In this document: piece after piece, positions 33,760-36,523 of the stretch | Layout of the letters: every line of letters begins with the position of its first letter | Numbering within the stretch: the stretch's first letter is position 1 | Origin: an uncultured Eggerthella sp. | Lineage (GTDB): Bacteria > Actinomycetota > Coriobacteriia > Coriobacteriales > Eggerthellaceae | DNA length: 36,523 nt | Reading direction: 5' to 3' | Assembly (NCBI GenBank): GCA_900551155.1 | Contig: URVA01000005.1 | Location: 1-36,523, forward strand | Made by a program: the position numbers and the translations under genes | The notes under the pieces: generated by a model | What the model saw: the letters and a program-made list of their open reading frames with translations, nothing else | What the model was told of the DNA's origin: nothing | Database searches by the model: none

Positions 33760-34422
33760 AAATTACCAGGGGCTTTATTGATTCTGTTGAAAAATATTCA
33801 TGAGAGATCTTCTCGGGCGGACGGATTGAAATTTCAGGCAAGTGGTACGCATTACGCCGAGAAATAGATTGATAAGGCATTGGAATATATATCAAGTGGT
33901 AACAACGCAAATGCGAGGGATGTGCAATGACGACGGGAGCTGGCGGTAGAAGTTGGCGACAGAAGCGACCCCTTCGAAAACTTCAGAAAGACCCAGAAGG
34001 GAAAGACCCAGAAAGTTTCTGGAAGAATCAGAAGTATCTAGTCAAGACATCTAGATCTAGGTAAGACATCTAAGCAAGACCAGAAAGTTCGAGAATCTCC
34101 GAAAATTCCCCGAACTAAGCGGAACTAGAACGCGTTCAAAATTTGCTATGGGTCAACGGATGAAATTTGGGGGTAGGCGGTGGGCAAAAAATAGGAAATG
34201 TCCCAAAATATTCACGAAATTTGTGCTTCTATTCAGAAAAAAATGTAATTTTCCCAAAAAAATAGACAAACCCGAATTACTGACCATCCCAACAGACCTT
34301 TGTGATAGCCATACTAGAAAGGTGATGAAAATAGCCCGACTGCACCACAGGTAAGCAAAACGCTTTTCGCTGCAACGCAGAGCGGGTTCCATCGTTAATA
34401 ACAATGGAAGGAGAAAGTCTGT
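33760..34422 (+). other. Long non-coding stretch with many short repeats before the CoA-transferase gene
   Basis: No convincing gene is seen. From 33960 to 34100 the sequence is dense in short repeats: AGACCCAGAA twice, AAGACATCTA at 34044-34053 and 34063-34072, the palindrome CCAGAAA-G-TTTCTGG (34008-34022) and CTAGATCTAG (34051-34060). CAAGTGGTA occurs twice, 54 bp apart (33839 and 33893). Just before the ribosome site is an imperfect 23-bp inverted repeat with arms TTCCAT (34387-34392) and ATGGAA (34404-34409). The stretch is probably a long regulatory leader or a small-RNA locus. Confidence 0.45.
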
Positions 34423-35739
34423 ATGTCCACTACAGATAAACTCAATGGCTTCGGCCCTCTCGCAGGCGTTAAAGTCGTAGAGCTTTGCGAATGGGTAGCA
34501 GCTCCTGCTGCAGTACGCTGCCTTTCTGAAATGGGTGCAACTGTCATTAAGACCGAACCACTTCATGGCGATGCTCAGCGTACTCAGGGTCCTGGCTTTG
34601 GTTGCGAAAAGAACGATTTCGAAGATCCTACCTTCGACCTTAACAACACCAACAAGGACTTGGTAGCTATCAACCTCAAGAACGAAGACGGCATGAAGTT
34701 CATGAAGAAGCTTCTTGCAGACGCTGACGTTTTTGTTGTTAACCTGCGTGACAAGGCTTTGAAGAAGCTCGGTCTTGACTATGAAACCATTCACGAAGAG
34801 TTCCCAACGCTTATTTGGGCTCAGATGCGTGGTTATGGTGAATATGGTCCTGAAAAGGACTCCCCCGGATACGACGCAGTATGCTGGGCAGCTCGTGGTG
34901 GCGTAGCTAACGTTTTCCGCGAGAAGGGTCAGTCTCCTGCTATCGCTCCTCAGGCATTCGGCGACAACAACGCTGCTTGCATGTTGGCTGGCGGTATTTG
35001 CGCAGCTTTGTTCAACCGTACTCGTACCGGTAAGGGCGAAAAGGTTGTAACCAACCTCTATGCTGCTGCAATCTTTGCCTCTGACATTGGTATTTGTGCT
35101 CAGCAGTTCGGTGCTGACTATCCTAAGTCTCGTACCGACGTTCCTAATCCATTCAACAATACCTATCGCACCTCTGACGACAAGTGGATTTACATCTGCA
35201 TGCCTCAGTACGATAAGTACTATGAAATGATGATGAAGATCTTCGGTCGCGAGGACCAGATCGACAACATTGATACCAAGGACCTCACCCACTTGAAGGC
35301 TTCTGGTAAGAACAAGGAAGTTATCGGTTGGCTTGAAGAAGCATTTGCTAAGCAGCCTTTCGATTACTGGATGGAACAGTTCCGTATTCATCAGGTACCT
35401 GCTCAGAAGCTCTTCCGCTTCCCTGACATCCTTCGCGACGAAGAAGCTTACGTAAACGACGCTCTTCGTTATGTTGAATATGACGAGTGGGGCAAGCATG
35501 CTCTGCCAATGACCCCTCTCCGCTTCGGTTCTGCTGGCGATCCTCCTGTTATCCTTGCTAAGCCTGTTGGCTACCACACCGAGGAAATCATGAAGAAGTA
35601 CGGCTACACCGACGAAGAGATTTATAAGATCGAAAAAGAAGGCGGCGTAGGCATCTATCACGGTGAACCTATTCCTGACACCATCTTTAAGTCTCAGCGT
35701 CAGGAAGCTGGCGAAGCTCCTTGCACTTGGGAGAACTAA
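34423..35739 (+). CDS. CaiB/BaiF-type (class III) CoA-transferase
   Basis: A 438-residue enzyme that moves CoA between carboxylic acids. The N-terminal part has LAGVKVVELCEWVAAPAA and EMGATVIKTEP, typical of the family, then NLKNEDGMK. The catalytic aspartate, which forms the acyl-anhydride, is Asp151 in SPGYDAVCWAARGG. GDNNAACMLAGG and NPFNNTYRTSDDKW complete the interlocked-dimer core. The family includes carnitine, formyl, phenyllactate and bile-acid CoA-transferases; the substrate cannot be read off. The ATG has AAGGAGAAAG upstream. Codon use is strongly biased toward high expression, as in the crotonase at 14617 and the MFS pair. It is a single-gene transcript with a strong terminator. 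Confidence 0.9.
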   Translation: MSTTDKLNGFGPLAGVKVVELCEWVAAPAAVRCLSEMGATVIKTEPLHGDAQRTQGPGFGCEKNDFEDPTFDLNNTNKDLVAINLKNEDGMKFMKKLLADADVFVVNLRDKALKKLGLDYETIHEEFPTLIWAQMRGYGEYGPEKDSPGYDAVCWAARGGVANVFREKGQSPAIAPQAFGDNNAACMLAGGICAALFNRTRTGKGEKVVTNLYAAAIFASDIGICAQQFGADYPKSRTDVPNPFNNTYRTSDDKWIYICMPQYDKYYEMMMKIFGREDQIDNIDTKDLTHLKASGKNKEVIGWLEEAFAKQPFDYWMEQFRIHQVPAQKLFRFPDILRDEEAYVNDALRYVEYDEWGKHALPMTPLRFGSAGDPPVILAKPVGYHTEEIMKKYGYTDEEIYKIEKEGGVGIYHGEPIPDTIFKSQRQEAGEAPCTWEN

Positions 35740-35791
35740 TTAGGTCTAGCAAACAGGACGCAAAAAAAGAAGCAATTCTATTGCAACTTTC

Positions 35792-35819
35792 GAGGCACGC
35801 TACGGCGTGCCTCTTTTTT
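35792..35819 (+). terminator. Rho-independent terminator of the CoA-transferase gene
   Basis: A perfect 9-bp stem (35792-35800 with 35805-35813), TACG tetraloop and six Ts. Confidence 0.95.
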
Positions 35820-35960
35820 CGTTTCGGCATCGATTTGCGTCGGGTTAAGAAAGCGCATCGGAGCATGCTTTTTATCAGATAAGAAAGCATGTGCTCGAGG
35901 ATCAGGCACTAAGAAGTGCGCGAACAAAAGAAGAGCGCAAGAGTGCAAATTGGACCATAT

Positions 35961-36014
35961 AAAAGAGTGGAAAATAGTGTAAAAGGGTATAAAACAGTGT
36001 AAAAAGGTGTAAAG
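35961..36014 (+). repeat. Helically phased A-tracts, ten-base repeats
   Basis: Six units of about 10 bp, each starting with AAA to AAAAA and tending to end in GTGT, follow one another without spacers. A-tracts at exact 10-bp phase predict intrinsic DNA curvature. They end about 40 bp upstream of the tRNA-fMet -35 box. The rest of the 35740-36114 gap shows only the CoA-transferase terminator and AT-rich sequence. Confidence 0.75.
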
Positions 36015-36055
36015 TGCCAAAATATGTGCACTTTATGAATAAGCACTTGTTACTA

Positions 36056-36083
36056 TTGCGTTAAATGCTCAGATATATAGAAT
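36056..36083 (+). promoter_or_regulatory. Promoter of tRNA-fMet
   Basis: TTGCGT (36056-36061), a 16-bp spacer and TAGAAT (36078-36083). The predicted start is about 25 bases before the mature tRNA. The short 5' leader can form a TTGCGC/GCGCAA hairpin (36090-36106). Confidence 0.7.
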
Positions 36084-36114
36084 AAATTATTGCGCTTAGG
36101 GCGCAACCAGATAG

Positions 36115-36191
36115 TGCGGGGTGGAGCAGTCTGGTAGCTCGCCGGGCTCATAACCCGGAGGTCGTTGGTTCAAATCCAGCCCCCGCGACCA
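36115..36191 (+). tRNA. Initiator tRNA-fMet (anticodon CAT)
   Basis: A 77-nt cloverleaf with all arms: acceptor GCGGGG/CCCCGC, D-arm GAGC/GCTC, anticodon stem CCGGG/CCCGG around CTCATAA, T-arm GTTGG/CCAGC with TTCAAAT, and encoded CCA. Initiator marks are present: three G-C pairs at 29-31:39-41, A11-T24, and no Watson-Crick pair at 1:72 (T1 facing G72). The T-G apposition at 1:72 is unusual; C-A or C-T is more common. Confidence 0.96.
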
Positions 36192-36200
36192 AATGTTTCA

Positions 36201-36236
36201 GCAGGTCAATCGGTATTTCGGTTGGCCTGCTTTTTT
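36201..36236 (+). terminator. Terminator of tRNA-fMet
   Basis: A 12-bp stem with two G-U pairs (36201-36212 with 36219-36230), a short loop and six Ts. Confidence 0.92.
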
Positions 36237-36314
36237 ATTTCTTGATGTGAATAATCTCGCGTGATATGCCAAGATGCAAAGATATTTTTCTTAAGCATGC
36301 TTAAATTTCACAAT

Positions 36315-36360
36315 CTATTGAGTAAAAATACTCAGTATATTGAGTATTTTTACTCAATAG
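36315..36360. repeat. Perfect 20-bp inverted repeat built of two TGAGTA-N4-TACTCA palindromes
   Basis: Arms 36315-36334 and 36341-36360 are perfect complements around GTATAT. Each arm is itself a palindrome: TGAGTAAAAATACTCA and TGAGTATTTTTACTCA. The double symmetry resembles tandem dimer-binding operators more than a terminator. The flanking 36237-36523 holds no gene that I can support. Confidence 0.75.
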
Positions 36361-36523
36361 CGAGAAGATTAGTAAAGAGTGATGCTATCAAATGCACTCT
36401 CGATGGAAAATCTGCCAAACAGATACGTGATTATGAGTTTGGGAGTATATAAAGCTATAGGCCCATCCAGAATTTGTCTTCGAGTGGTCTATTGAAGTTT
36501 TTAATCCTTACTTCGTCTTTGAT

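Noticed and set aside
34040..34075. Repeats as a CRISPR array
   Set aside because: Units are only about 10 bp with irregular spacing, and no cas gene is present.
34148..34354. Short basic open frame before the CoA-transferase
   Set aside because: No ribosome site, low-complexity Lys/Phe-rich product, AT-rich leader sequence.
34153..35661. Open frame of 502 codons antisense to the CoA-transferase
   Set aside because: It mirrors the biased codon use of the strongly supported sense gene, has no family resemblance and no ribosome site.
36261..36452. 63-codon open frame near the right end
   Set aside because: It runs through the perfect palindrome and has no recognisable ribosome site or domain; coding is unlikely.

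Overview
The window reads as chromosomal DNA of an anaerobic, gut- or mouth-type actinobacterium, most likely a member of the Coriobacteriia (Eggerthellales-like). This is an inference. It rests on the mix of an [FeFe]-hydrogenase with its maturases, several close LysR paralogues each beside an MFS carrier, a class III CoA-transferase, moderate GC content with strong codon bias in catabolic genes, and an actinobacterial-looking initiator tRNA with encoded CCA. No phage, insertion sequence, CRISPR array or rRNA was seen.

Left part (1-7522, minus strand): an L-rhamnose catabolic operon transcribed leftward as pyruvate kinase, rhamnulokinase, an AraA/FucI-fold isomerase, rhamnulose-1-phosphate aldolase, rhamnose mutarotase and a sugar-porter MFS carrier. 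No canonical RhaA or RhaI is present, so the AraA/FucI-like protein is the candidate rhamnose isomerase. Next comes an envelope polysaccharide deacetylase (7853-9763, minus) and, divergently, a copper-efflux pair: CsoR and a CopA ATPase carrying a CopZ-like domain at its C-terminus, behind a textbook CsoR operator. A small cysteine-rich desulforedoxin-like protein follows on the minus strand.

Middle part (14617-25923): mostly plus-strand genes of an accessory catabolic type. They are a crotonase-fold enzyme lacking the usual glutamates, a Gfo/Idh/MocA dehydrogenase, LysR, MFS, LysR, a second nearly duplicated MFS, a shikimate/quinate dehydrogenase homologue, a minus-strand four-helix membrane protein, and a third LysR. 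A CaiB-type CoA-transferase (34423-35739) with the same high-expression codon style lies beyond the hydrogenase cluster. Together these could import, oxidise or dehydrate, and CoA-activate a hydroaromatic, phenylpropanoid or carnitine-like acid; the substrate is not visible in the sequence.

Right part (25920-33603, minus strand): a [FeFe]-hydrogenase operon transcribed as a NuoF-tail/GltD-like flavoprotein, a CpI-type HydA, HydE, HydG and HydF, with a good promoter at 33719-33747. The hydA-hydE gap holds a hairpin and two 48-bp tandem repeats. The window ends with tRNA-fMet, preceded by helically phased A-tracts, and a large perfect palindrome at 36315-36360.
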